Shown here piece by piece: positions 1 through 7,050 of a DNA stretch of 10,766 nt. Position 1 is the stretch's first letter. Each line of letters starts with the position of its first letter. Source of the DNA: an uncultured Aquincola sp. (GTDB taxonomy: Bacteria > Pseudomonadota > Gammaproteobacteria > Burkholderiales > Burkholderiaceae); NCBI GenBank assembly GCA_937883885.1, contig CAKZXL010000842.1, positions 1 to 10,766 of the forward strand. Direction: 5' to 3'. Below the pieces are notes generated by a model. That model had not been told where the DNA came from and did not search any database. It saw only the letters and a list, made by a program, of their open reading frames with translations. The position numbers were made by a program, and so were the translations under genes.

Positions 1-1
1 C

Positions 2-181
2 GGTCAGGCGCGCGGCCTGGTGGTGGCCGGCGCCGGCTGGCGCAGCGACGCCCGGGCAGCGCCCGAAGCACCGCTGCCCAGCCGCACCGCCTACCTGCCC
101 GGCGCGGCGCCAGCGCCTCAGGCCCCGGGCCGCCACCGGCGCATCAACCTGCCCAGCAGCCCGGCCCGCGCGGTGGGCTGA
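2..181 (+). CDS. C-terminal end of an unidentified protein (5' part outside window)
   Basis: A reading frame enters from the left edge and stays open for 59 codons to a TGA at 179-181. Nearly all third positions are G or C, as expected for a real gene in this genome, but random frames in such GC-rich DNA are also long. The visible peptide is rich in Ala, Pro, Arg and Gly (for example [16 protein letters not shown]) and looks like a disordered tail with no recognisable domain. It overlaps the minus-strand gene ending at 118 by 64 nt, so one of the two may be spurious or may end differently. I do not recognise a family. Confidence 0.35.
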   Translation, partial: GQARGLVVAGAGWRSDARAAPEAPLPSRTAYLPGAAPAPQAPGRHRRINLPSSPARAVG

Positions 182-381
182 AGCTGCACCGGCTGCGCCA
201 CGCTGGCCCGCGCCAGCAGCGCATCGGCATGGTCCATCACCCGTTCCAGCCCGTCGCGTGTGCGGTCGTGGGCGGGCAGCGCGTCGGCCAGCGCCTGCAG
301 CTGCAGCACCAGGCCTTGCAGGGCCTGCAGCAGCTCGTCGTTGGAAGCGGCGGCCTGTTCCGGGTGCGATGGGTCTTGCAT
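118..381 (-). CDS. Small hypothetical protein, helical, 87 aa
   Basis: The ATG is at 379-381 and the stop at 118-120. The product is predicted to be almost entirely helical, with heptad-like leucines between residues about 16 and 60 ([19 protein letters not shown]) and a basic Arg/Trp-rich end ([14 protein letters not shown]). An amphipathic helix or short coiled coil with a basic tail is the only structural statement possible; no family is recognised. Third positions are strongly G/C, supporting coding. There is no clear Shine-Dalgarno before the ATG. It diverges from chvE, sharing the 286-nt intergenic region, and converges with the frame ending at 181, overlapping it by 64 nt. Confidence 0.5.
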   Translation of the reverse strand: MQDPSHPEQAAASNDELLQALQGLVLQLQALADALPAHDRTRDGLERVMDHADALLARASVAQPVQLQPTARAGLLGRLMRRWRPGA

Positions 382-518
382 GCCGCCGGGCAGGGTAGGC
401 GGCCCCCGGCGCCCCTGTCATCTCCCATTGGAGAGAGCGCTGCCCATGCCCGCAGCATCGGCCGCAAAGCCTTGTCTGGCGCGGCCTGGCGGGGTTGTTC
501 ATCGGCTTGTCCCCCGGC

Positions 519-541
519 TTATCCACACGGGCTGTGGACAA
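519..541. promoter_or_regulatory. Pair of DnaA boxes in inverted orientation
   Basis: TTATCCACA (519-527) is a perfect match to the R-type DnaA box consensus. After a 5-nt spacer, TGTGGACAA (533-541) is the reverse complement of TTGTCCACA, one base away from the consensus. Together they form a 9-bp-arm palindrome with one mismatch. The pair lies about 130 nt upstream of the chvE start and 50 nt upstream of its putative promoter. DnaA binding is inferred from consensus alone; the sites could titrate DnaA or regulate the neighbouring promoters. No AT-rich unwinding region or further boxes were seen nearby, so an origin is unlikely. Confidence 0.5.
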
Positions 542-588
542 GCCGCCCCACACCGGGGTTTACGTGAATGCACAGCCGCGTATCGGTC

Positions 589-616
589 TTGCCCAAATCT
601 CTATTGGGCGTATATC
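589..616 (+). promoter_or_regulatory. Putative sigma-70 promoter of the chvE operon
   Basis: TTGCCC (589-594) could serve as -35 and TATATC (611-616) as -10, separated by 16 nt. The match is moderate. It is the best candidate seen between the divergent gene at 381 and the chvE start at 668, and would give a leader of roughly 45 nt. An inverted repeat fills the spacer, which is where a repressor or activator could act. Confidence 0.35.
591..609. promoter_or_regulatory. Inverted repeat GCCCAA-N7-TTGGGC, candidate operator
   Basis: Perfect 6-bp arms GCCCAA (591-596) and TTGGGC (604-609) flank the 7-nt spacer ATCTCTA. The repeat sits within the putative promoter, between the -35 and -10 elements, a position typical of operators for sugar-responsive regulators. 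No regulator gene is present in the window, so the cognate protein is unknown. Confidence 0.35.
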
Positions 617-655
617 GCGCCGGTCCCTACCATGCTTGCGCTGCCCCATCACAAC

Positions 656-662
656 AAGGAGA
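656..662 (+). promoter_or_regulatory. Ribosome binding site that sets the TTG start of chvE
   Basis: AAGGAGA at 656-662 is a strong Shine-Dalgarno sequence placed 6-7 nt before a TTG at 668-670. The frame is open far upstream, so this site, together with the signal peptide that begins directly at the TTG, decides the start. Confidence 0.75.
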
Positions 663-667
663 CAAGC

Positions 668-1732
668 TTGAGACTGTTGAAGCAATGGTTGGCTGCCCTG
701 GCCCTGGCCACGGTGGCACTGGCCCAACCCGCGGCGGCGCAGAGCAATGCGCTCATCGCCATCTCCATGCCCACCAAGTCGTCGGCCCGCTGGATTGCCG
801 ACGGCAACAACATGGTCAAGGTGTTCAAGGAAAAGGGCTACCGCACCGACCTGCAGTACGCCGAGGACGACATTCCCAACCAGCTGGCCCAGATCGAGAA
901 CATGATCACCAAGGGCCCCAAGGTGCTGGTGATCGCGGCCATCGACGGCACCACGCTGTCGGATGCGCTGCAGAAGGCGGCCGACAAGGGCATCAAGGTC
1001 ATCGCCTACGACCGGCTGATCCGCAACTCCAAGAACGTGGACTACTACGCCACCTTCGACAACTTCCAGGTGGGCGTGCTGCAGGCCGGCTACATCGAGA
1101 AGGCGCTCGACCTGAAGGCCGGCAAGGGCCCCTACAACATCGAGCTGTTCGGCGGCTCGCCCGACGACAACAACGCCTTTTTCTTCTACAACGGCGCGAT
1201 GTCGGTGCTCAAGCCCTACATGGACAGCGGCAAGCTGGTGGTGCGCAGCAAGCAGCTGGGCATGGACAAGGTGAGCACGCTGCGCTGGGACGGCGCGGTG
1301 GCCCAGGCCCGCATGGACAACCTGCTGTCGGCCTACTACAGCCAGGCCCGGGTGGACGCGGTGCTGTCGCCGTACGACGGCCTGTCCATCGGCATCATCA
1401 GCTCGCTCAAGGGCGTGGGCTACGGCACGCCCAAGCAGCCGATGCCGGTGGTCACGGGGCAAGACGCAGAGATTCCTTCGGTCAAGAGCATCCTGAACAA
1501 GGAGCAGACCGCCACCGTGTTCAAGGACACGCGTGAGCTGGCCAAGGTCACGGCCAACATGGTGGATGCGCTGCTGGCCGGCAAGCAGGTGCCGGTGAAC
1601 GACACCAAGACCTACAACAACGGCGTGAAGGTGGTGCCCTCGTACCTGCTCAAGCCGGTGAGCGTGGACGCCAGCAACTGGAAGGAAGTGCTGGTGACCA
1701 GCGGCTACTACGCCGAGAACCAGATCAAGTAG
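668..1732 (+). CDS. chvE: ChvE-type multiple monosaccharide-binding periplasmic protein
   Basis: This 354-aa solute-binding protein captures aldoses in the periplasm and delivers them to the GguAB importer. The TTG start is chosen because a strong Shine-Dalgarno precedes it and a Sec signal peptide follows at once: basic MRLLK, a hydrophobic stretch to residue 19, and a likely cleavage after Ala24 (PAAA-Q). The mature protein is a type-1 periplasmic fold. [15 protein letters not shown] (34-48), [13 protein letters not shown] (67-79), [18 protein letters not shown] (113-121), [16 protein letters not shown] (159-174), [21 protein letters not shown] and [11 protein letters not shown] (264-274) match the Agrobacterium ChvE protein as I remember it; E. 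coli XylF is more distant. ChvE binds glucose, galactose, arabinose, xylose and related sugars, so the exact substrate cannot be read from the sequence. In Agrobacterium ChvE also signals to VirA; nothing here implies that role. Confidence 0.93.
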   Translation: MRLLKQWLAALALATVALAQPAAAQSNALIAISMPTKSSARWIADGNNMVKVFKEKGYRTDLQYAEDDIPNQLAQIENMITKGPKVLVIAAIDGTTLSDALQKAADKGIKVIAYDRLIRNSKNVDYYATFDNFQVGVLQAGYIEKALDLKAGKGPYNIELFGGSPDDNNAFFFYNGAMSVLKPYMDSGKLVVRSKQLGMDKVSTLRWDGAVAQARMDNLLSAYYSQARVDAVLSPYDGLSIGIISSLKGVGYGTPKQPMPVVTGQDAEIPSVKSILNKEQTATVFKDTRELAKVTANMVDALLAGKQVPVNDTKTYNNGVKVVPSYLLKPVSVDASNWKEVLVTSGYYAENQIK

Positions 1733-1736
1733 CCCG

Positions 1737-3287
1737 ATGGCCGACCTGCTGGAGATGCGCGGCATCACCAAGACGTTTCCCGGCGTCACCGCGCTGAGCA
1801 ACGTGAACCTGGTGGTGCGGCGCGGCGAGATACACGCCGTGGTGGGCGAAAACGGCGCCGGCAAAAGCACGCTGATGAAGGTGCTGAGCGGCGTGTACCC
1901 GGCCGGCAGCTACAGCGGCGACATCCTGTTCGAAGGCCAGCCGCGGCGCTTTGCCGGCATCGCTGATTCAGAGTCGCTGGGCATCATCATCATCCACCAG
2001 GAGCTGGCCCTGGTGCCGCTGCTGTCCATCGCCGAAAACCTGTTCCTGGGCAATGAGCCTTCGCGCCGCGGCGTGATCGACTGGACCGAGGCCTACGCCC
2101 GCACCCGCGCGCTGCTGGCCAAAGTGGGCCTGAATGAGTCGCCGCGCACGCTGGTGGGCGACCTGGGCGTGGGCAAGCAGCAGATGGTGGAAATTGCCAA
2201 GGCGCTGGCCAAGCAGGTCAAGCTGCTGATCCTGGACGAGCCCACCGCCAGCCTGAACGAGAAAGACAGCGACGCCTTGCTGGCGCTGCTGCTGGAACTC
2301 AAGGGGCAGGGCATCGCCTGCATCCTCATCTCGCACAAGCTCAACGAGATTGCGCAGGTGGCCGATGCGGTGACGGTGCTGCGCGACGGCGCCACCGTGG
2401 GCAGCATGGACTGCCGCGAGGCCCCGCCGAGCGAAGACCACATCATCCGCCTGATGGTGGGCCGCGAGATGGCGGACCGCTACCCGCAGCGCCAACCCAA
2501 GATCGGCGACACCGTGTTCGAACTGCGCGACTGGCGCGTGCACCATGCGCTGCACCCCGAGCGTGAGCAGATCAAGGGCGTGAACCTGCAGGTGCGCAAG
2601 GGCGAGATCGTCGGCATCGCCGGCCTGATGGGCGCCGGCCGCACCGAGCTGGCGATGAGCGTGTTCGGCCGCAGCTATGGCAGCCGCATCAGCGGCCAGG
2701 CCTTGATGCATGGCCAACCGGTGCAGCTGCGCACCGTGCAAGAGGCCATCAGCCATGGCCTGGCCTACGTCACCGAAGACCGCAAGGGCCTGGGCCTGGT
2801 GCTGAACGACGAAATACGCCGCAACATGACGCTGGCCAACCTGCCGGCCGTGGCCACGCGCGGCGTGATCTCCGAAGCTGAAGAACACCGCGTGGCCAGC
2901 GGCTACCGGCGCAGCCTGAACATCCGCTGCGCGGGCGTGCGGCAGCCGGTGGTCAACCTCTCGGGCGGCAACCAGCAGAAGGTGGTGCTGGCCAAGTGGC
3001 TGTTCTCGCAGCCTGAGCTGCTGATACTGGACGAGCCCACCCGCGGCATCGACGTGGGCGCCAAGTACGAGATCTACACCTTGATCGACGCGCTGGCCGC
3101 ACAGGGCAAGGGCATCTTGATGATCTCTTCCGAGATGCCCGAGCTGCTGGGCATGTGCGACCGCATCTATGTGATGAACGAAGGGCGATTCGTCGCCGAG
3201 ATGACCGGCGACGAGGCCACGCAGGAACGCATCATGCGCGCCATCGTCAACACCGGCGAACCCGTGCTGGAGACTGCGAATGGCTGA
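1737..3287 (+). CDS. gguA: Monosaccharide ABC importer, tandem ATP-binding protein (GguA/MmsA type)
   Basis: This 516-aa cytoplasmic ATPase powers sugar uptake through GguB and has two fused ABC domains, as usual for the CUT2 sugar importers. The first domain has a canonical Walker [10 protein letters not shown] (37-45), a Q-loop [11 protein letters not shown], a degenerate signature [14 protein letters not shown] and Walker [12 protein letters not shown] (from 163). The second has a degenerate Walker [10 protein letters not shown] (296-304), but an intact signature [10 protein letters not shown] (408-417) and Walker [15 protein letters not shown] (acidic pair D432-E433). This asymmetry is normal for the family. 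The ATG lies 4 nt after the chvE stop with no clear Shine-Dalgarno, so translation is probably coupled to chvE. Its length and motifs agree with Agrobacterium GguA; XylG, MglA and AraG are the wider relatives. Confidence 0.93.
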   Translation: MADLLEMRGITKTFPGVTALSNVNLVVRRGEIHAVVGENGAGKSTLMKVLSGVYPAGSYSGDILFEGQPRRFAGIADSESLGIIIIHQELALVPLLSIAENLFLGNEPSRRGVIDWTEAYARTRALLAKVGLNESPRTLVGDLGVGKQQMVEIAKALAKQVKLLILDEPTASLNEKDSDALLALLLELKGQGIACILISHKLNEIAQVADAVTVLRDGATVGSMDCREAPPSEDHIIRLMVGREMADRYPQRQPKIGDTVFELRDWRVHHALHPEREQIKGVNLQVRKGEIVGIAGLMGAGRTELAMSVFGRSYGSRISGQALMHGQPVQLRTVQEAISHGLAYVTEDRKGLGLVLNDEIRRNMTLANLPAVATRGVISEAEEHRVASGYRRSLNIRCAGVRQPVVNLSGGNQQKVVLAKWLFSQPELLILDEPTRGIDVGAKYEIYTLIDALAAQGKGILMISSEMPELLGMCDRIYVMNEGRFVAEMTGDEATQERIMRAIVNTGEPVLETANG

Positions 3288-4503
3288 CCAGGCCGCCCTG
3301 AAGCCCGTGACCCTGCCTGCGACGGAGGCCGCGGCCGAACCCGCCGCCAAGGCGCATGCCGGCTTCTTGAAGAACAACCTGCGCGACTACGGCATGCTGC
3401 TGTCGCTGCTGGTCATCATGGGCCTGTTCCAGGTGCTGACCGACGGCACGCTGCTGCGGCCGCTCAACCTCACCAACCTGGTGCTGCAGAACAGCTACAT
3501 CGTCATCATGGCGCTGGGCATGCTGCTGGTCATCGTGGCCGGGCACATCGACCTGTCGGTGGGCAGCGTGTGCGGCTTCATCGGTGCGCTGGCGGCGGTG
3601 TTGATGGTGCAGTTCAACTGGCACTTCGTGCCCACCACCGTGGTGTGCCTGCTGGCGGGTGCGGCCATCGGCGCGGCGCAGGGCTGGTTCGTGGCCTATG
3701 CGCGCATTCCCAGCTTCATCGTCACGCTGGCGGGCATGCTGGTGTTCAAGGGCTTGAGCCTGGCGCTGCTGCAGGGCCAGTCGGTGGGGCCGTTTCCGGT
3801 GGAGTTCCAGCGGCTCAGCTCCGGCTTCATCCCCGACGTGTTCGGCGGGGCCGAGCTGCGCACCACCTCCTTGGTGGTGGGGCTGGCGGCTGCGGCGGCG
3901 CTGGCCTTCTTCAGCCTGCGCGGGCGTGCCCAGCAAAGCCGCCACGGCATGGTGGACGAGCCCTTCGTGTTCTTCGCGCTGAAGACCGCCTTCTTCGTGG
4001 CGGCCATCGTCTTCCTGAGCTGGCTGCTGGCCTCTTACAAGGGGCTGCCCAATGTGCTCATCGTGATGTCGGTGCTCATCGTGGCCTACGACTTCATCAC
4101 CCGCCGCAGTGTGGTGGGCCGGCGCATCTATGCGCTGGGCGGCAACGAGAAGGCGGCGCGGCTGTCGGGCATCCGCACCGAGCGGCTGGCCTTTGCCACC
4201 TTCGTGAACATGGGCGCGCTGGCGGCGCTGGCCGGCCTGGTGTTTGCGGCGCGGCTGAACACCGCCACGCCCAAGGCCGGCCTGGGCTTCGAGCTGGACG
4301 TCATCGCCGCCTGCTTCATCGGCGGCGCCAGCGCCTCGGGCGGCGTGGGCAAGGTGATGGGCGCGGTCATCGGCGCCTTCATCATGGGCGTGATGAACAA
4401 CGGCATGTCCATCCTGGGCGTGGGCATCGATTACCAGCAGGTGATCAAGGGCCTGGTGCTGCTGGCGGCGGTGTTCATCGACGTGTACAACAAGAACAAG
4501 TAG
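3280..4503 (+). CDS. gguB: Monosaccharide ABC importer, inner-membrane permease (GguB/MmsB type)
   Basis: This 407-aa multi-spanning permease forms the channel used by ChvE and GguA. The start ATG overlaps the last 8 nt of gguA, and a GGAG at 3269-3272 inside gguA is well placed, so the two are translationally coupled. After a hydrophilic cytoplasmic N-terminus (to about residue 35), hydrophobic segments run to the end. Family blocks are clear: [20 protein letters not shown] (63-82), [10 protein letters not shown] (88-97), [17 protein letters not shown] (142-158), the ATPase-contact loop [19 protein letters not shown] (280-298), [20 protein letters not shown] (337-356) and a DVYNKNK tail. A hydrophilic loop at about 213-228 precedes an extra hydrophobic pair; this also occurs in GguB-like and XylH-like permeases, which are longer than RbsC. 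No terminator is visible after the stop. Confidence 0.93.
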   Translation: MADQAALKPVTLPATEAAAEPAAKAHAGFLKNNLRDYGMLLSLLVIMGLFQVLTDGTLLRPLNLTNLVLQNSYIVIMALGMLLVIVAGHIDLSVGSVCGFIGALAAVLMVQFNWHFVPTTVVCLLAGAAIGAAQGWFVAYARIPSFIVTLAGMLVFKGLSLALLQGQSVGPFPVEFQRLSSGFIPDVFGGAELRTTSLVVGLAAAAALAFFSLRGRAQQSRHGMVDEPFVFFALKTAFFVAAIVFLSWLLASYKGLPNVLIVMSVLIVAYDFITRRSVVGRRIYALGGNEKAARLSGIRTERLAFATFVNMGALAALAGLVFAARLNTATPKAGLGFELDVIAACFIGGASASGGVGKVMGAVIGAFIMGVMNNGMSILGVGIDYQQVIKGLVLLAAVFIDVYNKNK

Positions 4504-4509
4504 CCCGGT

Positions 4510-4794
4510 CTATTCGTCCAGCGCCTGGAAAGCCTCGCCGGCCTTGCGTCGGGCAAAGGCGGCGCCCACGGGGCTGGCCAGCAGCGGCTCCACGTCGGGG
4601 TGCTCTTGGATGAAGTCGGCCAGCGTGCAGGTCACGTAGTGGCTGGGGCGGTCCATGTAGGCCTCGCTTTCGCTGCCGCTCAAGAAGCGCCAGCCGCTGT
4701 CGGTATCGGACACCGGCTTTTCGCGGTAGGCATAGCCGACGGGTTTCTGGTGGGTGGTGATCACCTCGGTGGCCACGCAGGTGAGTGAGGACAT
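4510..4794 (-). CDS. DUF2185 / Imm33-like small protein
   Basis: The 94-aa product starts at the ATG 4792-4794. It carries the DUF2185 pattern: VGYAYREKPVSDTDSGWRF (19-37), LSGSESEAYMDRP (38-50) and, near the end, EPLLASPVGAAFAR (69-82). Members of this family are small cytoplasmic proteins found in many bacteria. Some sit beside polymorphic toxins and are listed as Imm33 immunity proteins, but many are stand-alone genes of unknown function. No toxin gene adjoins it here, so an immunity role is not supported by context. It faces gguB with only 6 nt between the two stop codons, and its start is 103 nt from the divergent DUF1428 gene, so the two probably share a bidirectional promoter region. 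The Shine-Dalgarno is poor. Confidence 0.85.
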   Translation of the reverse strand: MSSLTCVATEVITTHQKPVGYAYREKPVSDTDSGWRFLSGSESEAYMDRPSHYVTCTLADFIQEHPDVEPLLASPVGAAFARRKAGEAFQALDE

Positions 4795-4897
4795 GGCAAG
4801 CTCGCTGAAGGGGTGTCGGTGAAAGGCTTAGGCTGATTGTCGATCGGGCGCGGTCTCGATCGTCGTACCCCTGTCAACCACACTCGCGGAGACCCCC

Positions 4898-5269
4898 ATG
4901 ACCTACATCGACGGATTCGTGATCGCGGTGCCCACCGCCAACAAGCAGGCCTTCATCGACCATGCGCGCCACTTCGACACCATCTTCCTGGAGCTGGGCG
5001 CGCTGCGCGTGATCGAGGGCTGGGGCGACGACGTGCCCGACGGCAAGCTCACCGACTTCAAGCGCGCGGTGCAGGCCACGGCCGAAGAAACGGTGGCCTT
5101 CTCGTGGGTGGAATGGCCCGACAAGGCCACGCGCGACGCCGGCATGAAAAAGATGATGGAAGACCCGCGCATGGACCCGGCCACGCCCGGCAACCCGCCG
5201 ATGCCCTTCGACGGCAAGCGCATGATCTTCGGCGGCTTTGTGCCGGTGGTGGAAGTCAAGCAGCCGTAA
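4898..5269 (+). CDS. DUF1428 (YbaA-like) protein
   Basis: This 123-aa cytoplasmic protein resembles E. coli YbaA almost end to end: an opening YIDGFVIAVPTANKQAF (3-19), LGALRVIEGWGDDVPDGKLT (33-52), FSWVEWPDKATRDAG (68-82), KMMEDPRMDP (85-94) and MPFDGKRMIFGGF (102-114). The family has a dimeric alpha-beta barrel (ferredoxin-like) fold by similarity, but its biochemical role is unknown. The ATG at 4898 follows a GGAG at about 4888-4891. It is the first gene of a plus-strand run with the VOC and DUF4256 genes. The 74-nt gap before the VOC gene holds a strong Shine-Dalgarno but no terminator, so co-transcription is likely. DUF1428 genes often sit among small VOC, YciI-like and SRPBCC genes, which fits this setting. 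Confidence 0.9.
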   Translation: MTYIDGFVIAVPTANKQAFIDHARHFDTIFLELGALRVIEGWGDDVPDGKLTDFKRAVQATAEETVAFSWVEWPDKATRDAGMKKMMEDPRMDPATPGNPPMPFDGKRMIFGGFVPVVEVKQP

Positions 5270-5331
5270 CAAGACCCCGGCCCGCTGCCGCGCCGCGCCC
5301 CATGGGCGTGGCAGCATCGAAGCTTCCATTC

Positions 5332-5337
5332 AGGAGG
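5332..5337 (+). promoter_or_regulatory. Strong ribosome binding site of the VOC gene
   Basis: AGGAGG is a perfect Shine-Dalgarno core, 6 nt before the ATG at 5344. It selects this start over the longer open frame that extends upstream through the DUF1428 gene. Confidence 0.8.
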
Positions 5338-5343
5338 TTGACG

Positions 5344-5772
5344 ATGGAAACCCTGCAGTTGCACCGCGGCCGGCTCATCGACCACATCCACCTGGTGGTG
5401 CGCGACCTGCCCGCCAGCAAGCGCTTCTACCAGGCCGTGCTCCACGCGCTGCAGCTGCCCATGGGCGGCGAAGGCGACGACTACTTCTGGGCCGACGAGC
5501 TGTTCGTGTCCACCGCGCACAGCGAATCGGCCCAGGGCCATTTGACCGGCCGCCACCACCTGGCCTTTCAGGCGCAGGACGAGGCCATGGTCCAGGCCTT
5601 CCACCAAGCGGCCATCGCCAATGGCGGCCAAGACAACGGCGCCCCCGGCCCGCGCAACTACCACCCCGGCTACTACGCCGCCTTTGCGCTGGACCCCGAC
5701 GGCAACAACATCGAGGCCGTGTACCACGGCCCCGCGCGCCGCAGCGCGCCATCGGTGCAGGTGGACTTCTGA
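5344..5772 (+). CDS. VOC (glyoxalase/dioxygenase fold) family protein
   Basis: The 142-aa product is a single-subunit vicinal oxygen chelate protein with two beta-alpha-beta-beta-beta repeats. The first opens with IDHIHLVVRDLPASKRFYQ (12-30). The second contains GRHHLAFQAQD (69-79) and ends at YYAAFALDPDGNNIEAVYH (110-128). Likely metal ligands are His16, His71 or His72, and Glu124, the usual positions in glyoxalase-fold enzymes. The family includes glyoxalase I, fosfomycin-resistance enzymes, extradiol dioxygenases and many uncharacterised proteins. The sequence does not settle the reaction, so no substrate is assigned. A perfect Shine-Dalgarno at 5332-5337 sets the start. Its TGA overlaps the ATG of the DUF4256 gene by one base, implying coupled translation. 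Confidence 0.9.
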   Translation: METLQLHRGRLIDHIHLVVRDLPASKRFYQAVLHALQLPMGGEGDDYFWADELFVSTAHSESAQGHLTGRHHLAFQAQDEAMVQAFHQAAIANGGQDNGAPGPRNYHPGYYAAFALDPDGNNIEAVYHGPARRSAPSVQVDF

Positions 5773-6356
5773 TGCCCACCAAGGCCGCCAAGGCGCCGGC
5801 CCAACCTGACGAGCACCAGGCGCTGCTGACCACGCTGCAACAGCGCTTCGAGCAACACCCCCAACGCCACCCGACCATCACCTGGGCGCAGGTGCAAGCC
5901 AGGCTGACCGACCAGCCCCAGGCACTGCGCACCCTGGCCGCGATGGAAGCCACCGGCGGCGAGCCCGACGTGGTGGAACTGCCAGGGCAGGGCGGCCAGA
6001 CCCAAGGCGCCATCGCCTTCTGCGACTGCGCCCCCGAAAGCCCCACCGGCCGCCGCAGCCTGTGCTACGACGACGCGGCGCTGCAATCCCGCAAGGAAAA
6101 CCGGCCGGCGGGCAGCGCGGTGGAAACCGCGGCGGCCATGGGGCTGCGGCTGTTGACCGAAGCCGAATACCTGGCGCTGCAGGCGCTGGGCCCCTTCGAC
6201 CAAAAGACGTCGAGCTGGCTGCTGACGCCCGAAGCGCTACGCCGGGAGGGCGGGGCGCTGTTCGGGGATTACCGATATGGGCGCGCCTTCGTCTATCACA
6301 ACGGGGCGCAGTCGTATTACGCGGCGCGGGGGGTCAGGGGATTGCTCGTGGTGTGA
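5772..6356 (+). CDS. DUF4256 domain protein
   Basis: The 194-aa product matches the DUF4256 pattern over its whole length: LLTTLQQRFEQHPQRHPTI (18-36), MEATGGEPDVVEL (58-70), FCDCAPESPTGRRSLCYDD (83-101), ALQSRKENRP (103-112), LLTEAEYLALQALGPFDQKT (127-146) and the C-terminal YRYGRAFVYHNGAQSYYAAR (167-186). The family is conserved but uncharacterised; the invariant Cys, Asp and Arg residues in the CDC...GRRS block suggest an enzyme, but this is only a guess. The ATG shares its first base with the last base of the VOC stop, and AGGTGG at 5759-5764 can act as Shine-Dalgarno, so it is the last gene of the DUF1428-VOC-DUF4256 unit. It converges with the LysE-type gene, with 19 nt between stops and no visible terminator. 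Confidence 0.88.
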   Translation: MPTKAAKAPAQPDEHQALLTTLQQRFEQHPQRHPTITWAQVQARLTDQPQALRTLAAMEATGGEPDVVELPGQGGQTQGAIAFCDCAPESPTGRRSLCYDDAALQSRKENRPAGSAVETAAAMGLRLLTEAEYLALQALGPFDQKTSSWLLTPEALRREGGALFGDYRYGRAFVYHNGAQSYYAARGVRGLLVV

Positions 6357-6375
6357 CGGCTGAATCGCGGCCCGG

Positions 6376-7020
6376 TCAACGGCGGGCTGCAGCCAGCGCA
6401 CCACCGGCCACGATGAAGGCGCCGCCCGTCAGGCGGTTGAAGGTCTTGCCCATGCGGCTGCCCTTCAGGCGCTGAGCGATGGCGGCGCCACCGTGCGCAT
6501 AGCCCAGCATCACCGCGCCATCGCACACCAGCCAGGTGGACGCCAGCACGGCCAACGGTGCGGCGATGGGCTGGGTGGGGTCGATGAACTGCGGAAAAAG
6601 CGATCCGAAGAACAGCAGGTCCTTCGGGTTGCCGATACCGACCACCAGACCTTTGCGGAACAGGGCGAGGCGGCGAGTTGCCAACGCGGGCGCTGCGCCT
6701 GAAGCGCCATCCGCTGGCGGCACCTCCAGAGCGGCGGGCGGCGCCCGCCAGGTGCTGATGCCCAGGTAAATCAGATAAGCCGCCCCGGCGTACTTGATGA
6801 GGTGAAACAGGGTGTCGGAGGCGGCGATCACCGCTCCCAGGCCCAGCGCCGACAGCATCATCAAGGTGAGCGACGCGCACATGCCGCCCACGATGGTGGC
6901 CGACGTGCGCCAAGCCCCGTGCGCCGCGCCATGGCTCATGCACAGCAGCGCCGAAGGGCCGGGCGTGACGATGATGGCCAGCACAACGGAGAGATAGATC
7001 AGCCAGGCGTTGAAGGACAT
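6376..7020 (-). CDS. LysE/RhtB family amino-acid exporter
   Basis: The 214-aa inner-membrane protein has the LysE/RhtB layout of about six membrane helices. Helix 1 leads into the hallmark TPGPSALLCMSHGAAHG (19-35). ATIVGGMCASLTLMMLSALG (41-60) and FHLIKYAGAAYLIYLGISTW (72-91) follow. A variable hydrophilic loop (about 92-118) comes next, then FRKGLVVGIGNPKDLLFFGS (121-140), FPQFID and a C-terminal GRL/TGGAFIVAGG-type helix. Family members export amino acids such as lysine, threonine, homoserine or leucine; the substrate cannot be told from the sequence. The ATG is at 7018-7020, and no strong Shine-Dalgarno is visible. It lies 30 nt downstream of the unidentified 172-aa gene on the same strand and is probably co-transcribed with it. 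Confidence 0.9.
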   Translation of the reverse strand: MSFNAWLIYLSVVLAIIVTPGPSALLCMSHGAAHGAWRTSATIVGGMCASLTLMMLSALGLGAVIAASDTLFHLIKYAGAAYLIYLGISTWRAPPAALEVPPADGASGAAPALATRRLALFRKGLVVGIGNPKDLLFFGSLFPQFIDPTQPIAAPLAVLASTWLVCDGAVMLGYAHGGAAIAQRLKGSRMGKTFNRLTGGAFIVAGGALAAARR

Positions 7021-7050
7021 GGGGCAGGGCGAGGACGCGGGGCGCAGATG

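Noticed and set aside
519..541. The inverted DnaA boxes as part of a replication origin
   Set aside because: Only two boxes, no AT-rich unwinding element, and no dnaA, dnaN, parAB or rep gene in the window.
560..1870. Long minus-strand frame opposite chvE (436 codons), and similar long frames opposite gguA, gguB and the transposase
   Set aside because: These are shadow frames caused by high GC third positions; their translations are repetitive His/Val/Leu/Gln/Ala-rich text without domains, while the plus frames encode recognised families.
4838..4865. Repeated TCGATCG words between the divergent DUF2185 and DUF1428 genes as an operator
   Set aside because: The words are short and self-complementary and occur easily by chance in GC-rich DNA; spacing and flanks show no further symmetry.
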